NCBI GenBank assembly: GCA_030159075.1
Contig: BROG01000520.1
Location: 186,001-250,000, forward strand
From: Atrina japonica
Lineage: Eukaryota; Mollusca; Bivalvia; Pterioida; Pinnidae
Length of the DNA stretch: 64,000 nt
Direction of reading: 5' to 3'
Position numbers and translations under genes: made by a program. Shown here in pieces: positions 24,206 through 37,009 of the stretch. Each line of letters starts with the position of its first letter. The stretch's first letter is position 1. A model generated the notes under the pieces. It searched no databases. It had not been told where the DNA came from and saw nothing but the letters and a program-made list of their open reading frames with translations.

Positions 24206-25800
24206 TTTGTATTAGCAATATCTGTATAATGGAACTTAAGTATTTATCCTACAGGCCCAATTTCACATATTAGAAATGATAATATGTCATTATATAATTT
24301 CACAACAATTGTATTGTATCATTTAAACACTCCTTTAAATAGGTTTTGCTTGTTGTTTCACGCCCCGCCATTTTAAACTTTTATGTTGACGTAACCAGCT
24401 ACTGCTGTGTATATAGTACCACATATGTTTCCATGCACTATGGGCCGATGCCAAAGTAGTAAGGGTTATTATTATACCACGCCTGCTGACACACAGTTCA
24501 CTTTGTATGGTGACTGCAAGACAAAGCAAGAGAACAAATTTAATTAAGTATGGCCCATAGACAACTCTTCTACTACAAAAGGTCTTTGCATTTATTTAAT
24601 ATTTTATAAACATAAAGTTCACTATTTCTTGTGTTGCCTTCCGTTATACGCTAATACAACACATAAACAGCAACATCTATCACTTACTACAAAAACAAAT
24701 GTCAGATTCAAAGATCAATTAAGTTATAAAATATCTTGTGCCTTTGAACTTTTTCTCGTAAATTTTATTTTTATCGAACACCGTCATATGTTTGGAAAGA
24801 AATTGGCAATTGCAATTTTATTAAGCAATCGAACATTAGTATCTCTGCTTATGGTCCTGTTTATTATGAGTATACAGCATATGCCCAAAACTAATTGTAG
24901 TTGTTATATGCTTCTAAAGTTGTAATTAGGAATGATTTTACAATATTCGGATGAATTCATTAACATACGTGTTGAAAATGACGTGCAACATTTCTGTAAA
25001 CAAAATGCATGACACGATAATAAGGGAGCAATACAAATGTTTGTAAAGAAAACAAAAAAAACCGCATACCGTTTGAAGGAATAAGTATTGTGAAACACTT
25101 TTTTGCAAATTCGCGAAGGGACCTTAAATTATTTAGGGAATTTATGTATGTATTACAATTTGTGTTCAGAAATCTTCGTTGGCGTATATACCATTACTTT
25201 GTGAGTGTTTGGTTTTACCAGCATTGCAAGTGGCACTCTTTATTTAAGGAGGATTAATACTGGAGACAAAAATATATGTATTACGTTGAACATTTATATA
25301 GCCATACCGAAAGCATGTATGTCCATGCATGTACATAGTTATCGATTGAAACTCGCAAAATTAAAATCTTGTCAATATTTACATCCCGAATTTATGTATT
25401 CGCGAATATTTCTCAAAATGTAAAAACAGTATGCAGTATGTTAGAGTAAAATGTTATTTTAGAATCATAATTTGTAGGAGTATTTAGTGGAGTATAATTG
25501 ATTGTGATATTGATTGTCATGTAAAGATGTATGTATTGATGTTTGTATCATCAGAGATGTGCTCACCAGACAGAGAGTAATATGATATTGCAGCTTTTAT
25601 CTTAGCGTGTAAATGCAGTGTGCAGATAGATCAAACGTGGTTTTGTTTATTTATTGGTGTCCTGCGTCACACGTAATAATTGTTGATGTAATGTATTATA
25701 TGGTGCCAAAAATTAGTGGAATGATGATAATCTAGTGGCACTATAGACAGGTTTGTTTGTTTTGTTTTCATGTTACAATACATGGAACTTGTTTATTCTT
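24206..25800. other. No gene supported
   Basis: Contains a 98-codon plus-strand frame (24629-24925) and shorter ones, none with recognisable domains or splice context. No tandem or inverted repeat stood out. Confidence 0.4.
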
Positions 25801-25802
25801 CA

Positions 25803-25995
25803 GCCATACCCTGGTGGCCAATTAGTTATAGGTGAGGAGAAACTTCGGTCATAATGTACCCTGGAAAAAAAGACCACTGGCCTCCCGCAAGTGGTAAAGA
25901 TACTTATATAATCAGTTTAGATTTCAATTGGCCTAGACCAGAGGATAGATCCTTTGTGATTCAAAGCGCGATGCTCTCTCAGCTCTGTCAAATTA
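25803..25995 (-). repeat. SINE-like copy, family A
   Basis: Inverted relative to 60038-60235. It has the 'ggtgaggagaaacttcggtc' and 'cactggcctcccgcaagtgg' body, then 'aaagcgcgatgctctctcag', corresponding to the box-A end. Confidence 0.6.
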
Positions 25996-27480
25996 ACAGA
26001 AATATATGGCAGAATTCACGATTGCAAGCGATACATGGACGGAATATTTACCATTTACCATTAAAATATTAAACAATAACTTAATGTTATATAATCATTT
26101 AATTAATGTTAGTACTTCCGTCCATGTAACACTAGCATTCGTGAAATCTGCCATATAGATATCATGTTTAAGAAGTACGCCAGTGAACTTTCCCACACAA
26201 GCAATCTGTGTTTAAACCAGAAATTTACTCTCCAGGTCCCGGAGTTTAAGTAACTAAAAAAGAAATTTGAATCCCTGTGGTTCGAAATTATTTTTCTATA
26301 TTATATGAAGATATCACTTGCTAAAGTCGCTGTGTATCAAACTATATAGTCGATCACTTCAACCGCAATCAGCCGTATGACGTAACAAGATAGCACGTGT
26401 TGAAATGTATCATTTCTTACTTGACAGAGATTCGAATCGAACTCAGGTCTGTTGTTTATGAGAGAGTTGATCTATGACGTAGCAAAATGATTTGAATAAA
26501 TAGAAATAATGATAATATTATATATAGATGGTCACAGCATGTCTGTATGGACGTGCATTTACAATATTGGAGTGGGAACGACTAGTTAATTTGACCATTA
26601 GAATAATATTCCATACGGTTTTATGGTAAAATCGGATAATTTTTGTACAAAGGAGATTGTGGTTATTGATTTTGACATAATTTAAGCAGTTTTAGAATTC
26701 CCTCAGGACAAAACTCTATAATTGTCATACCATAGTTTAGCTAAGTTGACTTTTGTTATTATAAATGTCATTCTAATGTTATCTTTCCATGGTAACTTTC
26801 ACACTTTATTATCATTTCAAAGCTGGTTTTGTATCTCCATTTAAATTTATCAGAAACACTTACTTGACTCATAAATTTCATGATCGTAAAACCAATATAT
26901 TACTGTTTATAAAGAAGATGTGACTTTTAGATCAAATTTATCCTTTTAAAAGAAATTATTTATATTTATACATGTATATTGCCTACAAAGATAATATGAT
27001 TAAAGATCAAAAATGTTTTTTAAAGAAATTATATATACATTTATTTATATAATGGACAAACAAGCGAATTTTGTGATTCTCGCTATTACAGTAAGCTACA
27101 TGTAAATAAAGATTTGTAAAACAATTCTTTGAAATTTATTCTTTTTTGTTGTGTTGTTTGCTCCGGTTGAAACCTGACTTTTTTAGGCCACTGTAACTGC
27201 AATTCTTGAATATTCAATGAATTTCAATCTAAGTGACAAATGACTTGCTATCGAACCTCTTTTTCTTACGTTTAATTTCAGGGTTAGAATAAATAGACAA
27301 ATTATTTAAATCAAGAATTGTTTTTAACAAATTAAAAAAAGTTTTCATCGTGTACATATTTTTCGTGGAACGTGTTAACGTTGATGTCATGTGATATATT
27401 CCTATCATATGTGGGCATCTTAGACTGAACAGTATTTCTTCATTACTTCTAACATTACGACAAATTAACTTTTCTTACTG
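25996..27480. other. No feature recognised
   Basis: AT-rich. A weak box-B-like 'gattcgaatcgaactc' occurs at about 26430 without a partner. Confidence 0.4.
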
Positions 27481-27489
27481 TGTCTTTAG

Positions 27490-27550
27490 ACTGTGATGAT
27501 CAAGTAACGACGGATTTACTATACATCAAACAGAAGATAAAATGAACTGG
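27490..27550 (+). other. Possible 5' untranslated exon of the Popeye gene
   Basis: A 61-bp segment is preceded by 'tactgtgtctttag' and followed by 'gtatgaatgtg', both usable splice sites. It lies about 3 kb upstream of the first coding exon, whose own 5' side has an acceptor at 30549, so at least one untranslated upstream exon must exist. That this is the one is only a guess. Confidence 0.2.
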
Positions 27551-27837
27551 GTATGAATGTGTGAGGTGAGTGATTGTACTCTGTGACGGAATATTTTGTT
27601 CATAAAAGGAATCAATTGTGCTTAAGTTGTTTTACATGTGACGACAACATTAATGGTGTATTGTTGACCAGTATCTGAGATTTTCTTATATTCTGCAGTT
27701 ACCCGTTTTATATATACTTAATAGATAAACAAAATACTACTTCTCTTGATCTCACAATAAACCATGGTTCATTGGTGTTTAACACCCAACAATATGTCCG
27801 TCTTATGATTATTGCAATTTTATCGTCGAATGAACAC

Positions 27838-28290
27838 AATGTACCCTAGAAGAGACAGTCGGTTTTCTGTAAGTATGCTGGTTAACATTTTCTTGTAATC
27901 AGTTTAGCTTCAAGTGGGCGCTCGATCCCGCATTGACTAGAGGAGAAACAGGACCCATGGTTTAAAGCGCGATGCCTCCACCATTTGGCCATGAGACTAC
28001 CATCTCGCAAGATGACAGGCAGTTGATCAAAGTAAGGGTTAAGGTGATATTTGCATATACTGTATCAGTTATAATGTAGCCGTCATTTTTTGTGTGTGAA
28101 GAAAAAAACGGCTATACCGGTCACATTTCGTTATATAACCAGCGTAAGGTTTCAGTGGATCGCGAACCCGAGCTGAAAAGAGGTGAGATACTTCATTAAG
28201 GTCAAAAGCGCGCTGAATAGAGACGAGAGACCAAAGCCATAAAGTGTGATCCTGTAACCAATTAATCACCTCAAATAACACACTGAAGCT
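27838..28290 (-). repeat. Two SINE-like copies, family A
   Basis: 27838-28020 holds 'gtttaaagcgcgatgcctcc' plus the 'ttggccatgagactac' box-A end, inverted. 28120-28290 holds a second, more worn copy with 'gatcgcgaacccgagc' and 'aaaagcgcgctgaatagaga'. Confidence 0.5.
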
Positions 28291-28739
28291 ATCAATTCTT
28301 TCTGACTAACCAATGCCAGTGTGAACAAATATTCTAGTATGATGGTATAGTTTCATGATATGCTTTTATTTTAATTATTTCATTTAATTGTTTTGATATT
28401 TAAATGGTGTGATTATATTTGAATTTTGGGGAGACAACTCTATCCATTTATACACAATAAAGTTTGGTTGGATTTAAGTGTTCAGAATTTTCAGCTATGA
28501 AAACATTTTTATGTAAAATTATTTTAAACTCTCAGACATATATCATTGTGTAATAATTTTGATTGAATTCAAATTTTCCAATCATTCAGCTATAACTATA
28601 ATTTTAAACTTTAAATTATCTGGATATAAAAGTACATGTAGTTTAATATTTCTAACGCTACTTTATTATTGCATTGTGTTTTTTTTTGTAATTGTTGAAT
28701 CGCTGTTAATAAAAACTATAACATTTGGTATTAGGTGTA

Positions 28740-29060
28740 TAATATTTACAACTGGTTTTCGGAACCAGTTGATTATTTTGTACTTAAGTAAAGGTTCGAA
28801 TAGTTAGCATCGTTTAAGTCTAAATTCATCAAAAAGAAAGTCATCTTTTTACATTGGTTACTCTTAGACGCTACTGGAAATACATGTAGTCTATTTTTTG
28901 GTCTTGTATGATACTAATTTTTTGTTTTGGAACTCTGTATCTATTTTGAGTTTGAGCTCAGCTGATGTAATCTAATTGACAGAAACGTTCATCTTGATCA
29001 TTTGTTTGGACTCTATTTTTATAAATCTATAACCCTGGTATTATGTGCATAATATCTATA
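28740..29060 (+). repeat. Family R repeat, direct copy
   Basis: It runs from 'tggttttcggaaccagttga' through 'tcagctgatgtaatctaatt' to 'ataaccctggtattatgtgc', collinear with the copies at 10328 and 14480, and continues into the RT-tail repeat that follows. Confidence 0.7.
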
Positions 29061-29460
29061 GCGATCGTGACAAGAATCTATCCGTTACTTTATTTTGGTT
29101 TGGACGTACGACGGAAGCGAGATGGCAGGACGCCCACTGTTCCAATGACACCTGATCCCACCTGTCATTTTCCAGACTTTGTCCAATGTTTGTGAGTTTT
29201 ATATTGTCTTCTTGACTTATTTTTTTCAATGTTGAAGACAGTTTTATATTGTTTATGGTTTACATCTGCGTACGTCTGGTGGTTCTAGTATATCTATATG
29301 TATACCGATTGTGACGATAATATATTTCTAATTTGTTTTGGTTTGAGCATGACCTAGCAGGACGCCCACTGTTCCATGACACCTGATCCCACCTGTGGTT
29401 TTCCAGAGTTTGTCCAATTTTCTTGAGAGTTTTATATTGTTTTCTTGACTCCCTTACAGT
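29060..29460 (+). repeat. RT-element tail, tandemly duplicated
   Basis: The phrase 'gcaggacgcccactgttcc' with 'acacctgatcccacctg' occurs at about 29122 and again at about 29352, with about 100 bp of similar sequence after each. This is a local duplication of the tail seen singly at other copies. Confidence 0.65.
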
Positions 29461-29962
29461 GACAGCACTCTTGGTATCTGTACTTTATATTGCTGTTTGA
29501 ATATATTGAGGTTCATCAAGTCCCCTGCGGTTATTAAACATTACATTTTATCACTATCAGCATGACTAGTAAGGATACAGGATGAAAATAGAATAATTTG
29601 ATAATATCTGTAGATAGCATAAGATGGACAGTAATTGTCATCACTATGTAATTGCTTGTATGGAATACAGATGATATGTTAAAATTATCAATGAAAATTC
29701 ATCCGAAATATGCATTTAAATACACTAAAGAATTATCACTGTACCTTTGCTCTGGTTCATGGTGTTGTTGTGTCTGTGTGATTTTAGTATGGGTATTTTA
29801 TATCACATTAGACTGTATTTATATTTATTGATTTAATGTGGGAAAACGATAATTTATAACCAATCGTATGTAGGTAAACGATAAGATCTCAAATGAAGTT
29901 ATATTAGTTGGGAAGCTAAACACCAAGAGTACTATGATTAGAGGTTTTATTTAAAACTATAA

Positions 29963-29964
<2 letters not shown>

Positions 29965-30052
<88 letters not shown>
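29965..30052. repeat. (AT)n microsatellite
   Basis: About 88 bp of uninterrupted AT. Confidence 0.99.
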
Positions 30053-30055
<3 letters not shown>

Positions 30056-30548
30056 ATTATTGTATGGCCTTAATTCAAAAGTACACCATGAATCACAGAA
30101 AAGGGGTATATTGCTTCGATTAATCAAGCCAATGGTATAAATACTGACGGAACTGTTGAAGCTAACAATACAATGATAGATATGCGATATTGATCTCCAT
30201 ATTGATATTTATTACTGCATGTTGTTATTAAATGTATTGCCATATAGATATTATTCTATTGATAAATGACCGATAAATCCTGTAACACGATATAGGTTTT
30301 CCCGCCAAATGTCATGTATGCTTAACTTCTCGCGTGATCGTTGTGTCTCAAATTGTGTGGGGAATTGATATCGGAAAGACTGTAAGTCAGATTATATAAA
30401 TATGCACTGTGGTAGCACCTTACATTTCCAGATCAAATAAGGAATATATTTGCAGATCAAACAAGGAACTTGGAAAACCTGGGTATGACAGGATTTATTG
30501 ACGTTTTGTATTTTATTTCCATTTATTATTTTTTCTTTTTTGTTGCAG

Positions 30549-30581
30549 GACTGATGTAACAATACACTTATCCTAATATCC
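30549..30581 (+). promoter_or_regulatory. 5' untranslated part of the first coding exon, Popeye gene
   Basis: A pyrimidine-rich run ending 'ttttgttgcag' makes a good 3' splice site just before 30549. The transcript therefore most likely begins in an upstream exon and joins here, 33 bases before the start codon. No ATG precedes the start codon within this piece other than an ATG in 'gactgatgtaa', which is closed at once by TAA. Confidence 0.55.
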
Positions 30582-31228
30582 ATGGCAACTGAAGTTGGAT
30601 ATATAAATGGAACAAACACATGGAATATCAGTACTACAACGTCAACATTTCACGATCAACACAGAGAAGATATGGGAAATTCAGAAATTCAGGAACAAAT
30701 TTGGATTACGCCATACGTTAACATTAATGAATCATATTTGTTACTTAATAATAATACCAATGAAACTTCTGGATTATGGCCTTTAGGAACGTGTGAAGAT
30801 TGGAAAGAAGCTCAACATGCACTTTTCCAGTTAGCTAACCTCTGCTTGATAGTGTCTTTCCTAACTCCGAGTAATTTTCAACACCATGCTTTTTGCATCC
30901 GTCTTATTCTAGGATTAGGATACCTATTTTTCTCACTATGGTCCGGACTTATAGTCTGTATGCCGGATGTTTTGGGATGGAATGTTGGATTTTTTACTAT
31001 CACTTTGATTTACGTATGTTACCTAGGGTATAGAATGGTGCCGATTAGGTTTAGTACAGAACTAGATGATTTGTACATCAAAATTTTTAAACCTCTACAT
31101 ATAAACAGGAGTCAATACAGACAGATGGTCAGCATTGGGAGTGTGTATGTCTTGACTAAAAATAGTATCTACGCAAAGGAAGGTATGACAATTTCTGGAG
31201 AGAAAACATCCATACTTATCAAAGGCAG
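30582..31228 (+). CDS. Popeye domain-containing protein (POPDC/BVES type), exon 1 of 3
   Basis: This exon encodes residues 1-215 plus two bases of codon 216. The extracellular N-terminus has five N-glycosylation sequons (N9, N15, N49, N57, N60). The family signature CEDWKEAQHALFQLAN at 71-86 leads into three membrane segments at about 79-96, 104-126 and 134-150, and the cytoplasmic Popeye domain begins after about 155. POPDC proteins are dimeric three-pass plasma-membrane proteins that bind cAMP and modulate excitable and adhesive cells; that role is family knowledge. The start was chosen because it is the only ATG ahead of the sequon-rich N-terminus and lies 33 nt after a splice acceptor. 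The donor is CAG|GTATGC. Exons join to 357 residues, about the length of vertebrate POPDC1. I cannot say which vertebrate paralogue is closest, so no symbol is given. Confidence 0.95.
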
Positions 31229-31289
31229 GTATGCTAGTTGTTTCACTTATATCTTTTTCTATTGTATATACTGAGGTAGAATCTTGTTT

Positions 31290-31450
31290 TTTATGCCCCG
31301 TTCTGAGAGATCCGCCGGGGGCATCTAGTGTTTGGATCGTCCGTCTGTTTGCCTGTTTGTCTGTCCTGTCCATAACTCCGTCCTCCTTACATATAAAGTG
31401 CAGTATTTTGTTGGAACCAGGGGCATTTGTGTTTCACAAACAAATATTGT
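31290..31450. repeat. Dispersed ~150-bp repeat in Popeye intron 1
   Basis: It begins 'ttatgccccgttctgagaga' and contains a short foldback of 'atgcccc' against 'gggggcat', then a run of 'gtctgtttgcctgtttgtct'. It resembles a repeat class I know from bivalve genomes. It creates small overlapping frames without meaning. Confidence 0.45.
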
Positions 31451-31561
31451 TGTATCACTTTATTTAGTACTTCACTTCAAAACTATCGTCGCCGTTCGTT
31501 TTATTCGAAACCAATTACAGTTTCATATAAACTACACCTGTTAAATTGCTGAATTAAACAA

Positions 31562-31745
31562 ATTGGTTTACAATTATATGATGGCGACCAGTTTTTATTG
31601 CTGGAGGAGAAACCCCGGTTACAATGGATCCGAGAATGGATTATCGGTCTTCCACATGTAAACTGGCAAACTTATATTCAGCTTGGGGTTCGAAACCTCG
31701 CTTACTAGAGTCATGAGACTTTGTAAATTAAGGTACGATTCTCTA
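31562..31745 (-). repeat. SINE-like copy, family A, inverted (intron 1)
   Basis: Contains 'ggaggagaaaccccggttac', 'tgtaaactggcaaactta' and box-B-like 'ggggttcgaaacc', in the opposite orientation to the copy about 100 bp downstream. Confidence 0.65.
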
Positions 31746-31837
31746 ATAAAACTGTTAGCGGTAAACAGCCGGCATCCTTACTATTCATTGACATTTATAA
31801 ATGTAGTATAATGAGTTTCCTCCATGTGCGACTAGGG

Positions 31838-31949
31838 TAACCGTGGCCGAGTGGTAAGAACATCGCGCTTTAAATTGTGAAGTCTCTCTCCTCTTGTCCA
31901 AGCTGATTATGTGAGGAAGTTTGCCAGTTGTGTGTGTGTGTCTGTGTCT

Positions 31950-31987
<38 letters not shown>

Positions 31988-32015
31988 CGAAAGGTCGATT
32001 GTAACCGGGGTTTTA
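31838..32015 (+). repeat. SINE-like copy, family A, with (TG)n insertion
   Basis: Starts with the clear box A 'taaccgtggccgagtggtaa', continues 'aagctgattatgtgaggaag' and 'tttgccagtt', is interrupted by a TG-rich tract at about 31929-31986, then resumes with 'attgtaaccggggttttatt'. Confidence 0.7.
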
Positions 32016-32288
32016 TTTTCCAAAAGAATAATCTCCATCCGTATAACTGATCAATCGTTAAGTTAAACAAAGGAACAAAATTCCATGTTTTTCACTTTTA
32101 AATGAACAATCATTTTTTTCTTGACAGTCATTCAAAAATTCCAATAAAGTAAGAATTATTATGTCGACATTTAGATTTAGATTTTATATCAAGACAGCAT
32201 TAATGAGTTCTAACTTTGGATTTTTAATATAGCCTGAACTAATAATTGAATACAGTAGTAGGCAATTGGAGACACAGTTTGGATGAAT

Positions 32289-32291
<3 letters not shown>

Positions 32292-32379
<88 letters not shown>
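32292..32379. repeat. (CT)n microsatellite
   Basis: About 88 bp of CT in Popeye intron 1. The SL-repeat and RE-repeat peptides across it are artefacts. Confidence 0.99.
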
Positions 32380-32383
<4 letters not shown>

Positions 32384-32585
32384 AGTTACGTTTCGGTTGA
32401 CAATAGTACAAAGCCACATTTAAATTGTAGTGCGAAGTAATCTACACACATTAGTGGCTACTATAGTATGCTTCAAATTCGTCCGTTATCCCTTTGATTG
32501 TTATGGAGATGTAACTGCTTCAAATTTGTCTTTAAATTTAAATTTAGTTTTTCTCTCAGATATTTCAGATACTTTGGCATCTTCG

Positions 32586-32588
<3 letters not shown>

Positions 32589-32677
<89 letters not shown>
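32589..32677. repeat. (CT)n microsatellite
   Basis: A second tract of almost the same length about 210 bp downstream, also in Popeye intron 1 and about 140 bp before exon 2. Confidence 0.99.
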
Positions 32678-32680
<3 letters not shown>

Positions 32681-32816
32681 GTTTTTGTGCTTTTTAAATT
32701 AGATCAATTACGTTTTCTTTTAGATATGCATTGTCAAAAATAATACAATTTATGCATTAAACTAATTTCAAGTGTAGGAAAAATTCAGTTGATGAATCTT
32801 ATATTATATTTTGCAG

Positions 32817-32934
32817 GTTAAAGGTATTATATGATAATCTCTTCCTTCATTATGTTGATATGAATCAATTCGTAGACTCGCCAGAATATGACATTATCGC
32901 AACTGGTTGTGGAATTGTAGACGAACGTTATCAG
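32817..32934 (+). CDS. Popeye domain-containing protein, exon 2 of 3
   Basis: Acceptor 'attttgcag' and donor CAG|GTAAGA bound 118 bp that complete codon 216 and carry residues 217-255. The key cAMP-binding motif of the Popeye domain is here: FVDSPEY, with Asp236 and Glu239 in the places of the invariant DSPE. The aromatic after it is Tyr, where vertebrate members have Phe or Trp. The exon ends exactly on a codon boundary with DERYQ, leading into the VTI strand of exon 3. Confidence 0.95.
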
Positions 32935-33297
32935 GTAAGACGAAACGGCTAGTAATGCCAATGTAGTATACGTCATTTGATATTTATACACAGGACGAGT
33001 TCCTTGGAAAGATCGTTTAAACATGTTATAGTAGTTTTACTTTTGATCATTTTTTTTTTCTGTGATATGGAAACATCAAACGTACGAAGGGAAATATGAT
33101 ATATTGATATTTCTTATTGACTGACAGAGTAACAGTGAGGATATGTAAATATGTAATGGTCACTGTGTCAAGGCACATTAGCTTTAAGTCTAAGATGCGT
33201 ACGTTCATAACTTGTGTAAGCACTTAGCAAAGAGACTTTCGATAACTGTGTTAAAAGTCTGATACGTTCCATGTACCGGACGAATGTTTTACTGCCA

Positions 33298-33540
<243 letters not shown>

Positions 33541-33671
33541 GAATTTTCAATCGTATCAATGTAAATATATTACTCTTATTTTTTGAGACAAGATATAAAA
33601 GTTTGCCTTTCCCTTTAATGCTGGTCAAACCTTGACATAAGTACTTTTATACAAATGTAAAGGTCATGGTA

Positions 33672-35124
<1,453 letters not shown>

Positions 35125-35433
35125 GTAACGATCATTGCATCAGAGGACAGTTTGTTAATCACATGGCCATATTTGGAACTACGACAGTTCTTGGAATCCA
35201 ATCCCTGTATAGGTGCTCTCTTTCATCATATCATTGGGAAGGATATAAGCAACAAACTGTACCAGATACAAGAATCTCTGCTGAACAATCCTAACTACAT
35301 GCAAACTCTTTCAAGTAGACATTCGTCCATGGTGAATTTACGGAGTGCAATTGTATCCCATAATTCCATCAACAGTTTAACCAAACTCAATTGTTTTGGA
35401 ATTGATTTGAAAGGTTTAGTATCATGTTATTAA
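35125..35433 (+). CDS. Popeye domain-containing protein, exon 3 of 3 and stop
   Basis: Encodes residues 256-357 and the stop. It opens VTIIASED and continues with LITWPYLELRQFLESNP, then IGKDISNKLYQI, the C-terminal strand and helix of the Popeye domain. Vertebrate members carry a Cys in the first stretch (as in EDC) where this protein has Ser. The tail after about residue 315 is short and Ser/Asn-rich. The frame stops at 35431-35433. A weak donor (AAAG|GTTTAG at about 35412) would allow a longer tail in another exon, but none was recognised, and 357 residues already match the family length. Confidence 0.93.
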   Translation, partial: VTIIASEDSLLITWPYLELRQFLESNPCIGALFHHIIGKDISNKLYQIQESLLNNPNYMQTLSSRHSSMVNLRSAIVSHNSINSLTKLNCFGIDLKGLVSCY

Positions 35434-35461
35434 CTTATTACATCAATACAAAACGAGAGAA

Positions 35462-35468
<7 letters not shown>

Positions 35469-35530
<62 letters not shown>
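35469..35530. repeat. (GA)n microsatellite
   Basis: 62 bp of GA beginning about 35 bp after the Popeye stop codon, so probably within the 3' untranslated region or just past it. Confidence 0.98.
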
Positions 35531-35533
<3 letters not shown>

Positions 35534-35809
35534 GGTTATCTTATTATGGATTCATTTATAGATGCTTAAATAACCTTTTACGTCTTCTTGTTCTTGAGTT
35601 AATTCATAAGTTTGATAGAGAATTATGTAATAATCTAAAAAAAGTTTTAACATAATTATAATGAATGTATATACTTTTCCATATGATAGTAAAACCGAAG
35701 TTCCTGCATTTTCGTTTAGTTTGCATTAGTATGGAAATTTGAAATTATTGTCACATATTGACATATTCACTTTAAATTCATTAATACATTACTTCACTCG
35801 TTCGTTACA

Positions 35810-35812
<3 letters not shown>

Positions 35813-35900
<88 letters not shown>
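35813..35900. repeat. (TA)n microsatellite
   Basis: 88 bp of uninterrupted TA. Confidence 0.99.
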
Positions 35901-35902
<2 letters not shown>

Positions 35903-36363
35903 TAACTCAGAAAACATTGTTACTGAAACTTATGGATAGTATTGATTGAAAGATAGTGATAAATCCTTCTTATACAGATGTTTAGAGAGAGAGAGTGTGT
36001 GTGTGTGTGTATGTGTTGTCAGCATTATATATCGGTATATTGTATGTGACACACGAACACTGATATATCTAAAAGTCACGATTATTTGTTGGTATATAAT
36101 ACAACTTCCTACATGCTATATACTTGTAAGATATCATCTTACTTTAAACATATGAAATAAATTTCAAATATCCTGGATATTTCATTTCCTGTTATCAATC
36201 AGATCAATCACTTTCATTGCAGGTTGGGGAATAAATTCTAAATCAGGAGTTAATTACCGCACACAAACGTTTGAAAGTCAAGTATAATTATTCTGTTTTA
36301 AATCTATGAAAATCATTATTCTTATTAAAGATTAAGTCAATTGTTTCGTTTGTTATTTTCTAC

Positions 36364-36422
<59 letters not shown>

Positions 36423-36430
36423 TGTGTGTT
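36364..36430. repeat. (TG)n-(CG)n-(TG)n alternating purine-pyrimidine tract
   Basis: A TG run passes into about 20 bp of CG and back into TG, all in strict purine-pyrimidine alternation over about 65 bp. The CG core is exceptional in this CpG-poor, AT-rich region. Confidence 0.95.
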
Positions 36431-36479
36431 GTCAACATTATATGTCGGTATATTGCATGTTATGTATTATATATGTATA

Positions 36480-36548
36480 GTACTGTCATGATGTAAATTT
36501 TGAATTTACTGGGTGGGTGTAAATTCAAAATTTACAACATGTCAGTAC
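36480..36548. repeat. Foldback (inverted repeat with 29-bp arms)
   Basis: The left arm 36480-36508 and right arm 36520-36548 pair with two mismatches around an 11-nt loop. The inner 16 bp (gtaaattttgaattta) pair perfectly. Flanking 'atatgtata' and 'gtatacatat' extend the symmetry after a one-base offset. No coding content. Confidence 0.85.
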
Positions 36549-36559
36549 GTATACATATC

Positions 36560-37005
36560 AGGGAACGAGGTATTTATTCTGAATAACAGTATACTCTTTT
36601 TCGGAATAAAATATTGTTCATTTTTTAATAAGAAAGTAAATCTTGAAAAAAATTATCAACAAACTATCATTTATTTGGTAGTATGTTTATAATATTTAAA
36701 TTATTGCTCCATAAATTTGAGGCATGAAGGTGAAAAATAGCTATTATAGTAATGTTTAACTAAAGAGGGGGTTGTTATAACTGATATATAACTTTAATAT
36801 ATAAACCTAGTATACAGAAAAATGTAAAGATTCAGGAACAAGTACTTCTGAAGGTTAGTTAGCTACTGGTAGCCTGCTACTTATAATCAGGAAAAGTGAC
36901 CTCTTATCTGCCAATCATTACTAATTATTGCAAGTAGAATCAGTACCGATTTTCAAATCAATTTCAGGATTAAAAATGAATCCACATGTTTCCGTGAATA
37001 TTTCG
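36560..37005. other. No feature recognised
   Basis: AT-rich sequence with no supported feature. Confidence 0.4.
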
Positions 37006-37009
37006 TGTT

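Noticed and set aside
35400..35433. Alternative donor at the end of Popeye exon 3 leading to a longer C-terminus
   Set aside because: The donor AAAG|GTTTAG is weak, no further exon was recognised, and the length already fits the family.
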